From Marvania coccoides (lineage: Eukaryota; Chlorophyta; Trebouxiophyceae; Chlorellales; Chlorellaceae): a stretch of 64,000 nt of DNA. The stretch's first letter is position 1, and every line of letters starts with the position of its first letter. The DNA lies in NCBI GenBank assembly GCA_963854735.1, contig OY978100.1, positions 558,001 to 622,000 on the forward strand, in the 5' to 3' direction. Position numbers and translations under genes: made by a program. Shown piece after piece: positions 33,008 to 43,804 of this stretch. A model generated the notes under the pieces. That model had not been told where the DNA came from. It was given only the letters and a program-made list of their open reading frames with translations, and did no database searches.

Positions 33008-33569
33008 GCTGAGATTGAAGCTTCTGTTTTGCTTCCATCTGTGTAAATTATTTATTTATTATTTATTTATTATTTATTTTTCGTTGTGGGGAGGTTGGTG
33101 ATAAAAATTTGAGATTTGCTCGTCAGTTTGTGGAGTTTGGAGTTGCGGGAATAGTTTATTAATCGCAATACTGTATTCATTCGCCACAATAGCCTTAAGG
33201 GCTTGCCTTCAAGCTTGGCGCCAATTTCAAACATGTTCCTTCGTGCCCGTCTGTTTGTAAAAGTCTCTATTGAAGCTCCGTTACAAATAAACACCCGTTA
33301 GTTAAATAAAACTGAATCATTTCTAGGACAAAGCGCAAAAGGACTAGAATTTACGCGTTCTCTGAGGCAAGCCATCATTCCGGAAATTTAAAATCGCGCA
33401 CTGCCATTTTGCTGCTTTTCCCGAGCCCTGCACGCCCTCATTTCCATCTTTTATCCTTAATTCACATCATGAAGCGCCTGTTCTCCATCCAACGCTGGGT
33501 TTTGCCCAACTCCGAAACTCACTGGTCGCCACCTTTTGGCTCCTCCAGGCCACCTCACTCCTCAAAAAC
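33008..33569. other. region upstream of malate synthase
   Basis: AT-rich with the ATTT microsatellite near 33046-33080. An ATG at 33469 opens a short frame that overlaps the malate synthase start out of frame (upstream ORF). No gene was recognised. Confidence 0.5.
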
Positions 33570-35669
33570 ATGGCTTCAACCCCGACCACCGTGGGTGGCG
33601 TCACCATTCTAGCCCCCCTCCGCCCCGAGTACCGCGACATTTTAACGCCTGGGGCCCTGGAATTCGTTGCCACGCTCTCTCGGACATACTCCAGTCGTGT
33701 CACCGAGCTCCTGGCGCGGCGGAGCGAGATGCAGGCGCGCTTCGACGCGGGGGAGCGCCCCCACTTCCTCCCTGAGACCCGCCACGTGCGGGAAGGCAAC
33801 TGGAGGGTGGCCCCGCTGCCTGCTGACCTGCAGGACCGCCGCATCGAGATCACCGGGCCCACCGACCGCAAGATGGTGATCAACGCGCTCAACAGCGGGG
33901 CCAACGTGTACATGCCCGACTTTGAGGACTCCAACTGCCCCACCTGGGACAACCTGGTCGCGGGACAGGTGCAATAAACCGATAAGCGCCTCACCGCTTG
34001 ATTATTTTGATATTCGCGTATTCCTGACATTATTTAAAAATATTCTCAAAACGAAAGCCGTTTTTTTCCTTATTATTAGAGGACCTTCGTTTTAACGACT
34101 CATTTCCTTCCAACCCCAACAACAAATCATTCTTTTTTCTTAAACTATCTTCAGGCCAACCTTCGTGACGCCGTGCGGGGTACCATCTCGCTCTCCGCCG
34201 GCGGCAAGACCTACAGCCTGGGGCCCAAGCGCGCCGTCATGCTGGTGCGCCCCCGCGGGTGGCATCTGTGGGAGAAACACGTGCTGGTGGACGGCAGCCC
34301 CGTTCCCGGCGGCATCTTTGACTTTGCGCTGTTTTTCTTTCACAACGCGCGCGCGCTGGTGGCCGGCGGCTCCGGACCCTACTTCTACCTGCCCAAGATG
34401 CAGAGCCACCTGGAGTGCCGGCTGTGGAACGACGTCTTCCTGGCTGCGCAGCGAGCGGTGGGCCACCCTTTCTTTTCTTTCTCTCTTTTTAATTCAAATA
34501 TCCATCTGTCAATCGTATCGTGTAATGTTTGTAATTCCTTCAAACACAGGTCGGCCTCCCTTCCGGCACCATCAAGGCCACCTGCCTCATTGAGACCCTG
34601 CCCGCCGCGTTTGAGATGGACGAGTTTCTCTACGAGCTGCGCGAGCACTCGGCGGGGCTCAACTGCGGGCGGTGGGACTACCTCTTCTCCGCCATGAAGA
34701 CCCTTCGTGCCGACCCCACTCGCGTCTTCCCTGACCGCGGCTTCCTCACCATGGACATGCCGTTTATGCGCGCCTACACCACGCTGGTCATCAAAACCTG
34801 CCACAGCCGCGGGGTGCACGCCATCGGCGGCATGAGCGCCTTTATTCCCATCAAAAACGACGCCGCTGCCAACAAGGCGGTGATGGACAAAGTGAAGGCG
34901 GATAAGCTGCGGGAAGTGACGGATGGACATGACGGCACGTGGGTGGCCCACCCGGGGCTCATTCCCGTGGCGAAAGCGGTGTTTGATGAGCACATGAAGA
35001 CCCCCAACCAGCTGCACCGGCTGAGATCGGACGTGGTGGCAGACGGGGCGGCGCTGCTGGCGGTGCCGGACGGCCCCCGCACGGTGGGCGCGCTGCGCAG
35101 CAACGTGAATGTGAGCGTGCAGTACCTTGAGGCGTGGCTGGGTGGCAACGGGTGCGTGCCGCTGCACAATCTGATGGAGGACGCTGCCACCGCCGAAATC
35201 TCGAGGACCCAGGTGAGGGGAGAAAAAGAAAGAAAACACATTTCTTCTTATCGCTGGTTTCAATTGAATTTTGGTATATAGCTGCTGTTGAAACAGATTT
35301 TAAGCCCGCCCTCAACTGTATCTGTATTATTACTGAAATAATGCCGTTACATTAATATAACCAATATTGGTGTGTATTCATTCACAGGTGTGGCAGTGGG
35401 TGCGGCACGGTGCAGTGCTGGACGACGGGCAGCGTCTGACCCGGGACCGCGCCGCTCGCGTCATCCTGGAGGAGCTGGACGCGCTGCGAGGAGAGGTTGG
35501 GTCAGCCCGCTTTGCCACGGGACACTACATGGAAGCTGCGGCACTGTTCAAGCAGATGGTCACCGCCCGCGAGCTGCCCGACTTCCTCACGCTGCCCGCC
35601 TACGAGGCGCTGCTGGTGGAAGAATTTGCGGCCGAGGAGGGCGGCGGAGCGGCGCGGGCGCGACTGTGA
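33570..35669 (+). CDS. MLS: malate synthase, glyoxysomal/peroxisomal
   Basis: Four exons, 33570-33968, 34155-34457, 34550-35212 and 35388-35669, all phase 0 GT-AG; 548 residues, the usual length of the A-type enzyme. Family signatures include [116 protein letters not shown] and the catalytic-Asp region [14 protein letters not shown]. It condenses acetyl-CoA with glyoxylate to malate in the glyoxylate cycle, allowing growth on acetate or lipid. The C-terminus ARL is a type 1 peroxisomal targeting signal variant. An out-of-frame upstream ATG (33469) could affect translation. Confidence 0.97.
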
Positions 35670-36163
35670 AGATGAAAGAAAGAAACGAAGACAGCGACAG
35701 TCGTTCCTTTTTTATGAAAATGAAAAATAAAACCATAATCGTGGAGTATCCACGGTTTCTTCGCGAGCAGCAAGCACGTCAGTAGCGATATTGGTGTAGA
35801 GCGGGCGCAAGCATCTTGCGTTTTTTTTTTTTGAAGTCTAAATGCATTCATTTCATGCCGAAAGGCGTATTCCTTCTCTTCATTTTTCTATCACCTCAGA
35901 TTTTGTTTGTTTTTTCACCTTATTTCCGGCTTTACTCAAAGCGGTTACAAGCGTGCATGCCAGCATAGTAGTAGTAGTGTTTATAAAACAGGTCTAGTGT
36001 CATTTTCCCTGTAAATTTAGCGAACAAAAGCGTTTAAAACGACGGAAAAAATCGTCCGCAAAGAGCAACGCCTTCAAATATTTCATTCTCCCGCTGTGCT
36101 CTCAACGCCCAGATTGCCCAGCATGACCGCTATTTCCTCCCCCTCTCCCGGCTGAGCATCCAC
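35670..36163. other. convergent gap after malate synthase
   Basis: Probable 3' UTRs of two convergent genes, AT-rich, with a TGTAA at 36010-36014 on the plus strand, 340 bases past the malate synthase stop. Nothing else was seen. Confidence 0.5.
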
Positions 36164-36718
36164 CTAAAATTCCTCCTCCTCCAGAGCAGCACCTGCCGGG
36201 GTTTCTTCCTTTGCGCTCGCTTCGGAGCCTTTCTTTTTGGCTGCCGCTCTCTTTTTTGCCTTTTTCGCAGCTTTCTTTTTGGCAGCGGCCTCCTTCTTCT
36301 CAGATTCTTCCTTCTCCGCTGCCATCAGCTCTTCGTAGGCAACCTCTGCCCTTTTTGCTGCTTCTTCGTCGACAGCCACCGACGCTGCTCCTGGGCCTGT
36401 GTTGCTCCCCATAACACGCAGATAAAGAGGAGGGAAGAGATGTTGAGTATATAAAATAAATAACTGACCCTTGGCCTTCTGCAAGTATGGGAAATAGAGT
36501 GAGATGTTGATTAGAAGAGCCACGAGGGCAGTGACGAGGGCGGTGAAAATAAATATCTAAAAAATCAGGCTTACCCCCTTGGAGGGCTTTGAACGCCGCA
36601 GGCTGGTGCCCTCAAAACTATCATTTTCTCCTGTGTTGTCACCAAAATGGAGCTTCAGGTATGTGAAAAGAAGCAAGCAGTTTTTTCCCTTCAAGTTGCA
36701 ATTTTCCTCACCCTCCAT
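36164..36718 (-). CDS. small single-pass membrane protein with Lys-rich tail
   Basis: Four exons: 36712-36718 (7 coding bases, ATGGAGG), 36575-36630, 36469-36556 and 36164-36396; 127 residues, with all phases matching (1, 0, 1). After a polar N-terminus (MEGENDSFEGTSLRRSKPSK) there is one membrane helix, IFIFTALVTALVALLINISL, then an Ala/Glu helix and a strongly basic block KKKAAKKAKKRAAAKKK, ending in the acidic EEEEF. The layout suggests an ER or other endomembrane tail exposed to RNA or ribosomes, but no family was recognised. The tiny first exon is supported by GG|GTGAGG and ACACAG sites and by the absence of another in-phase ATG. Confidence 0.65.
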
Positions 36719-36926
36719 GACGAATGCAAATCTCGCACCCGCAATGTTCTGGCTATCTGATTTAAAATATAAGAAAAAAGGGAGAAACGGAGCAATGCCA
36801 GCGGAAGCCGAGAGGAAATTGCTAGCATGAAAAAAAAACCAAAAAAAAAACTGTTTTTTCACTCAATTCTCTTCATTACTTCCTTAACCGTCCCAATTCA
36901 TTATATTCATACACATTAAATAAATA

Positions 36927-39900
36927 TTAAATATTTGCAGCGTGCTTGGCCGCCATATACTTTTCGTTCAACTCTTCGACCTCCCGCCTCAACGCGGCCA
37001 CGTCACCCCTCATAGGGTCCCCCTGCGCCGCAGCCAGCTCCTTGGCGCGCTCAAACAGCTCCCTCTTCAGCACCTTCACTTGCTGCTGTTGGGGACCAAC
37101 GCCTCCTAGTTGCGCCTGCACACTACTGGCCGCTGCTGTTGCCACTGCAGGCGCCGCTGCTGCAGTATAAGGTACAGATGGCAGCTCGAGTGGAACGTCA
37201 AGCAGCAGTGAATTGGGGCTGCTAGGCCGAAGCTGGGAAGCTGCTGCAGGTCTCAGAGCAGCTGCATTTTCAGGGAGCGCAGCTGCAGACGAAACGGAGG
37301 CGGCAGTAGTAGCTTCTCGTTGAACTCCAGCCTCCAATCGCGCCTCCTCCTCCTCCCTCTCCGCGTTTAACGCCTCTTCAAACGCGCCCCGCTCGTCCAT
37401 GCTGGGCAGCCGCGCCAGCTGGCTCTTCAGCTCTCCTAGTTTCATCCTAATTTTTGCTCCGCCGTCGGACAGACTTCGCACCAGCGTGGGATTCGCCAGC
37501 AGCGCCTCCTGCTTCTCCACCTGAATCTTCAACAGCGCTTCCGCCACCTGGTAGTCTCCGCTCTTCGTCCGCTCCAGCGCTACTGCCGCATCTCTGGCAC
37601 CCGGTGGACAGTCTCCACTCAGCGTCAGCGCCCTAGAAAACATCGCAGCGATGTCTCCTCCACCACCGCTCCACTCCTTTCCTCCCCGCACCACCGCAGA
37701 CCCCCCTGCGCGGGGCTTCCTGCTAGGAGTAACCGCTGCAAATGCTCCGCCGCCGGCGCGATAGGCGGCCCCTTTAGGACCCTCAGGAGGGCCTCCTGCG
37801 CCCCCACCCTCCACCTCTTTCACAGAATAGAGCAGGTCGTGGTCTGACACCCCTGCGAACCCTTCCAGGGTGCCTAGAAACGAGAGATGCGCGTCGAGTT
37901 CCGGCGTTGACTGCCGCTGGTGGGCGTGCAGCTTCGCGAGGTGCGCCTGAGTGGAGCTGCGCACAGCCTCCGCAGGTTCCAGTTGGAACATGTCCCGCAG
38001 CTCCGCGGCCGAAAAGTAGCGGAACTGCTCTCCTTCTTCGGTGCCGGTGCGGGACAGGCCGCCCTTGAAGACCTGCTTGCGGTAGATCTTGTCCTCGACC
38101 GTGCCGCAGGAAATGAGGCGGTACACCACCACGTCACGGGTTTGACCCAGGCGGTAGGCGCGGTCCACCGACTGGGCGTCCACGCTGGGGTTCCATGCTG
38201 GGTCGACGACGCTGCGGAAAAAGAAAAAGGTGGAAATGGAGGGGCTGTTAGTCAAAACAGGTATTTTTTTACGTTATGTGTGTTTCCATTGCAAAAACTC
38301 CCGAGATGGCGATGAAAACGTATCCAAGAGAGGGGAAATGTCAAGAAATCAGCGCGAGAGAATTTGTGTTTATTTTGTTTAAACAATAGTAACAACCGAA
38401 AGCTTACATGACGCGGTCGGCGGCGGTAAGGGTGAGCCCCAGCCCACCCACCTGGGAGGTCAGCAAGAACACAGGGATGCCAGGGTCGCTCTGAAAGGCA
38501 TCCACGCGGGCGGCTCGCTCCGTTGCCGGAATGCCGCCGTCAATGCGACACAGCCGCCACCCCTCCGCGCGGGCTGCCGCCTCCAGGATGTCCAGCATCA
38601 CCCGCGACTGGGAGAACACCAGGGAGCGGTGACCCTCGGCCACCAACCGCCGCAGCAGCGCCAGAACAAATGCCGTCTTGCAGGAAGCTGCCAGCCCGTG
38701 GGAGTGAAGGTTGCGCATCACCACTTCTTCCGCACCTTTGCTCGACCACAGCGCCCGGGCGTCCGCCTCCTCCTTCTCCGCAGCAGCAGCTGCAGCCGCC
38801 ACTTCTTTCATCCTTTTGCCCTCCCTCGGCAGCCGAACTTCGCCGTCTTCAACCTCTTCTTCATCTCTCTCGATACATTCACCCTCAGAGTCGCTCCCGC
38901 TGCTGCTGGACGCGTCCTCACCGCCGCCAGCGGCTCGTCTCACCGCTCGCTCTGCCCCCGCAACAATCGTCTCGGCTGCCTTCTCAGACAGCAGCGCCGG
39001 GTGGTCGCAGATTTTCTTCAGCACCGTGAGAGAGGCCAGCGGCGAGCGGGTACGGTTGAGCACCTCTCGCACCGAGTCTGAGTGGAGGAAAGCTTCGTAG
39101 AGCGAGCGTTGATTGGGTTTCAGGCGCAGCCACACCACAAAGTCGTTCTTGCGGGGCATGGCGCCGGGAGAGGCCGCGGAAGAAGCAGAAGAAGAAACTC
39201 CCGCAGCAGGCGCCTCACCAGAGGACGACACAGAAGGCAATGCGCGCCCTGTGCCAGCAGCATTCGTTGCGCCAGCAGCTGCGGAGGGAGGGAGGGAGCT
39301 GGAAAAGGAGGTGATCGCGTCAGTGCCCCCAAACACATCTTTTTTTTCCCGGCGCAGCATGTAGGGCGCCACGATTTTGCGCAGCTCGGCGGCGGTGGCG
39401 GCCCCCGCCTCCCGCTCCCTCGCCGTGGCGTGTTTGTCGCTGCCGGCGGTGATGCGGCGCTCGAACCGCGCCTTGAAGTCGCGCGCGTCGCCCAGCAGCT
39501 CGGGGCACACCAGGTCGAACAGCGCGTGCATCTCCATCAGGTTGTTTTGGATGGGAGTGCCGGAGAGAATGATGCGCTGGCGGGTGGGCAGCAACTCCAC
39601 GCGCGCTCGTAGCTGCATCTTGGGGTTCTTCAGCTTGTGGCCCTGTTTGGTTTTGGTTTAGGGAGAGAAAGAGCGATGAAACAATGCATTTTAGGAGGAA
39701 AGAAACAATGCATTTTTGGAGGAAAGAAACACGAAACAACGAAACTGGCTGGTGATGTCTTCTGTCGAAATGGTGAATGAAGAGCGACTTCTATTGATCA
39801 TGAATATAAAGCAGTACAGTTAAGAGGAAAAAAGTAAGAAAAGCTTACCTCGTCCATTACAATCAGATCCCACAGCGGGCCGTCATCCGGATCATGCTCT

Positions 39901-40856
39901 GCGTGCTGGGCCAGCGCCTCTGCGTTGTGCTGCACCATGCCATACGTGGCCAGCAACACTCCGCGACCCCCCGAGCCCGCCACCCGCCGCATCGCCCTTT
40001 CCCTCTCCCCTGCTGTCCCGATATATTGCCTGGTCTCGCCGCCCAGCCCACATGCCTTTAACTCCTTCTCCCAGGTGGGAATCAGCGTAGTTGGCGCCAA
40101 AATTAGCGCGCGCCGAGCCAGACCGCTGGTTAACAGTCCTGAGAGGAAGGCAGAGGTCTGCATGGTCTTTCCCAGGCCCATATCGTCGGCAAGAATGCCG
40201 CCAGAGCCGACCCGCCATAACCCAAACAGCCAGCTCATGCCTGCGATCTGATGGGGGTAGAGCTTGGCGCTGAGGGTGGGGTCCAGACGAAACTCGCCCC
40301 TATCCCCCAAAACCAGGCACCCCTCCTCTGCTGCGGCAGCAGGAGGCGGGGAAGCGACGCTGGGGGATGCAGAAGGAGCGCGATTGTGGGACTGGTGGGT
40401 GTTAAATGTAGAAGAAGGGTGAGGAGGCAAGGAAGAGGAGGGTTTGGAGCCTCCTTTGTCGCCCGTTGGTTTGTTTTTTAAAGTTGGAGGAGCAGCAAGA
40501 CCGAGGCGAGAAAGGTCGGCTGCTAGGTCGTCTGTGGTGGTCGTGGAGGGCTCTTTGCGGGTGGGGATTGAAGCAACGTTCTCCCTGGTGGCTCTGGGCG
40601 CGTCGCCGTGCCTTCGAATGCGGGAAAACGTTGGCTGTTGGTGGGCTGCAGCAGTTGGATGTTCATCGTCGCTGGAGTCCACCTGAAAGCCAGCTTGGAT
40701 GGTGTTCTCATCCTCTTCATCTTCACTGTCTGATAGGCCAATGATTGGGCGGCGCTTTGTCGCGCTCCCGCTGCTCTCTTTGTCTTTTCGGGCCTCAGCA
40801 AGCCTTTGGATTAAAGCGAGCTTGGACGCTCGGTCCTCACTGATTCCCCTCCTCAT
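36927..40856 (-). CDS. SNF2-family ATPase, ERCC6L/CHR24-like
   Basis: Exons 39849-40856 (ATG at 40856), 38408-39642 and 36927-38211; about 1175 residues. After a disordered N-terminus, the ATPase begins near residue 195 (LYPHQIAGMSWLFGLW, Walker A ILADDMGLGKTMQ). Walker B is IVMDEGHKLKNP, formed exactly across intron 1. The second lobe has SGTPIQNNLMEMHALFDLVC, a low-complexity Ser/Ala insertion, VLKKICDHPALL, FSQSRVMLDILE, TSQVGGLGLTLTAADRV and DRAYRLGQTRDVVVYRL. The C-terminus is helical, with GDPMRGDVAALRREVEELNE. This is the ERCC6/RAD26-like subgroup, closest in layout to ERCC6L (PICH) and plant CHR24: DNA translocases in repair or chromosome segregation. The start is the ATG five codons inside a TTG-initiated frame. 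Confidence 0.9.
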
Positions 40857-41120
40857 TGTGAACTCATACAAAAAATAAATAACATAAAAATAATTAATAT
40901 TTCCAAATTCCGACGTAAATGGCCACGCAGCTTTGGAGAAGTTTAAACAGAAATTCAGCCAAAACTAAATATATGCTGGCTTTTGGGTAGAGCAAAACCA
41001 TTTTTAAAGCATTTATGCGATTTTGGACTCCAAATGAGCCTCAAAACACGCATTACATATATTTCAAAGAAATTCGTCCTCCAATTTTTGTGATCAGAGC
41101 ACCAAAGTCGCCGTGCCGCA

Positions 41121-43385
41121 ATGGAGGACGATTATCAGCAGGTACATACGCTGTTGCATTAAGCGCTACGCCGCCATTTCCGTATTTCTGTCCCTGCCTC
41201 CTCTCCTCACTCTTCTCCTCGCCGTTTCATTCTCTCTCTTCAAATTTTGCAGCAATTCAGCTCACACGGTCCGTCAGGGTCCGCAGCCAGCGACGCACCC
41301 TTCTCTTCCGAGGGAAACGACGCCGAGAGCTCCGGGGGCGCCCCCAGTAGCGCCCCTGTGCCGCAGCCCCATGCCGCCGCTGCCCCGCCGCTGGCAGCTC
41401 ACTACGCAGAACCAGACCAAGCCGCGCGGTTGAACGAGCTGGAAGCCACGCTGCGCCAGCCTGATGCGGTGCTGGAGCCCACCATTCTGACTAGCTTACG
41501 TGATTATGTGGTTGCCCAAGGCCACCCACAACAGGCAGTAGACATGTTGACAGAGCATTACGTAGGGTACGCCCAAATGGCGTCCCTGGCATGCGATTGG
41601 CTCAAGTTTGTGGACGCGCAGACCGCGAGGGACGCAGCAGCACAGCCTGCCCAGCTCAGAGCTGCAGCGCCAGCAGGAAGTAAAGCAGGACCAGAGTCTC
41701 GGCAATTTTCTTCTTCTGGCGGCGCTGCTGCGCGTGCTGCGGGGGGCAGCGACGCCCACGCCGCGCCGGCTCTGTCCGACATGGACGAGGCTTACTTCCT
41801 GAGCGAGCTTGTGCGCGAGCAGTTCGACCCTCAGCGCTTTGCTGGGATTTTTTCGGCAGGCGGGAGCGGGGCGCCGCAGTGGCTGAACGCGCTGATTCAG
41901 AACCGAGAGGGGCGGCAGCTAATCTATGACTTGTCGGCGCGGCACCAGAGCAGCTTGCTGCTGAATTTCGCCATGCAAAAGATCCTCATGCAGCCGGGGA
42001 GGGACGCAGAAGCTGCCTCAATGGGGCCAGCGCTTGTAGGCACATTTGGAGTGTACCACAGGCTGCTGGGGGCGCGATTGCGCCAGGCGGCGGCAGCGCA
42101 GGACGAAGCCACCTTGCAGCGGCTGTGCAAGGAGCTGTGCGACGGGGCAGTGGGCAGCCAACATGCTTACGCCCACGCGCAGCAAATGCTACAAGAGTTG
42201 GCTGCAGACGACGGCCCTTGGGCGCCGCGGTTCCGGCGCATGGCTCAGGAGCTAGAGGCATCGGTTCCCGGGCCTGTGGTGTGCAAAATGCACCGCTGGT
42301 TTGTGAGAGGCGTCAGCAAAAATGTAGAAGAAGAGAGGGAGGTGTCTGCGGCGGCATGGCTGGTGTCTGACGTGCTGGCAAATGCTGCGGTCGCGGGTGG
42401 GACTTCCGCCACGTCTGACGTTATGAAATTGTACCGCATGTACTGCAATGATGTGATTGAGAGTGGCGGAGGGACTCCGCCGGCGGAAGACAGCGAAGAG
42501 CGGCCTTCAGTGGAGCTGCTGCGGCACCCGCGACTGATAAAGAGCCTGCTACATGCGCTGTTTTCGCCTGGCAGGCAGCTCCAACCCGAGGCGCAGGCTG
42601 CTTTCACAGGACTCGCAGCCCTGGCGGTGGCAGCGGTTGACCCCATCAACAGCCCTTCAACCGCCTTAAAAAATGGCAGCATCCTACTGGAGCAGCCCGC
42701 GGTAGTGGCGGCGCGCTCCGCGCTGCAGGAAGCCGTGGATTTGGCGCACAAGGCGCTACGAGATGAAGTACTGACCGATGCCGACCGGGTACGAGCAGAA
42801 CAGGCATTACGAGAGCCGTGCTGCGCTCTAGGCCTATTGGGCATGCTGCGTTCGCGTCTGACGTCGTCAGAGTACTGGTCCACGGCGTATCACATTCACA
42901 AAGAGCCGCCGTTTCTGTCGATGCTGCTGGCTGCGGTGCAGCAGCAGCCCAGCTTGCACGCCGATATTTTAACGCTGGTGTCGGACTCTCTGGCGGCTAT
43001 GGGGCACGCACCGTCCGGCCCAGACGTGGCGCGGGGCCTGCTGCAGGTGGCGGTGGCGATAGCGAGCGCCGGGCGAGCGGAGGAAGTTTTGACCTGGGCA
43101 GACGTCTGGGCTCGAAACGCAGACTCAGGGCTGGTGCGGCACCTGCTTTTCAGCTTACTCGAGATCGCTGCGCCGCCGTACAGCCCTCGTTTCGCCGCCA
43201 GCATGCTCCGGCTGGCCAGCGCCTGCGGTGCCAGGCGGCAGCGAATGGGGGGCAGGGAGTGGGCCGCCAGGGCGCCGCTGCTGGCGGAGTTTGCGGCGGC
43301 GTGCGCGGAGGTGGCGTTTGATCCGTCTTTAGGGCGGGATGAGGCCAGTTTCTTGCGGGAGCTCAACATTAGCTTGAAGAGATAA
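41121..43385 (+). CDS. NELFCD: NELF-C/D (TH1) homologue, negative elongation factor subunit
   Basis: Exon 1 41121-41141 (MEDDYQQ) and exon 2 41253-43385, phase 0; 717 residues. Blocks collinear with animal NELF-C/D: AVLEPTILTSLRDYVVAQGH, MLTEHYVGYAQMASLACDWL, LVREQFDPQRFAGIF with WLNALI, a LLNFAMQKIL block, the RHPRLIKSLLHALFSPG block, and near the end LLEIAAPPYSPRFAASMLRL. In animals NELF-C/D pairs with NELF-A in the complex that holds RNA polymerase II at promoter-proximal pauses with DSIF. The protein is about 125 residues longer than human, mostly in Ala-rich insertions (residues about 130-185). NELF is usually described as missing from land plants, so this is notable. It shares a 264-base divergent promoter with the SNF2 gene. 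Confidence 0.82.
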
Positions 43386-43804
43386 ACAAGAGGCGAAAAG
43401 AATGTTTGACAGACCTGTGTAAGACTGATTTGCTGTCTTTATATTTACAGTTTGGCAGCAAGGGGTATAGTGCGGTGGGGTTGATAAAAAAGAAAGGAAC
43501 AAGTGCGGTGGTGTGGTTTAAAAAAAAAGATTTGATTTGTCCACAAGTGAGGAAACTGGGTAATAAAGAGAAAAGACGAGAGGAGAAGAAGGCCATAGAC
43601 TCAACATAACTAGGAGACGTAAAGGTGATGCCCCTTTCTTTGGATTAAGATTGCGTCAAAAAATGTCAGCAGATGATTGGAGCGGAGCGCTGTTCCCCCC
43701 AGTCAGAAAAGTGATCGAATCGTTTTTTTTTGTGCATGCGTGTTTTATTATTGTTACCAGGATAGGTAGAGCAGTGTAGTGTTTCGCAGCACGCCCTCGC
43801 TCGT
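43386..43804. other. convergent gap between NELF-C/D and LACS genes
   Basis: 419 bases, AT-rich with an A9-type run near 43520 and a T9 run near 43723; probable 3' UTRs. No gene was seen. Confidence 0.5.
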
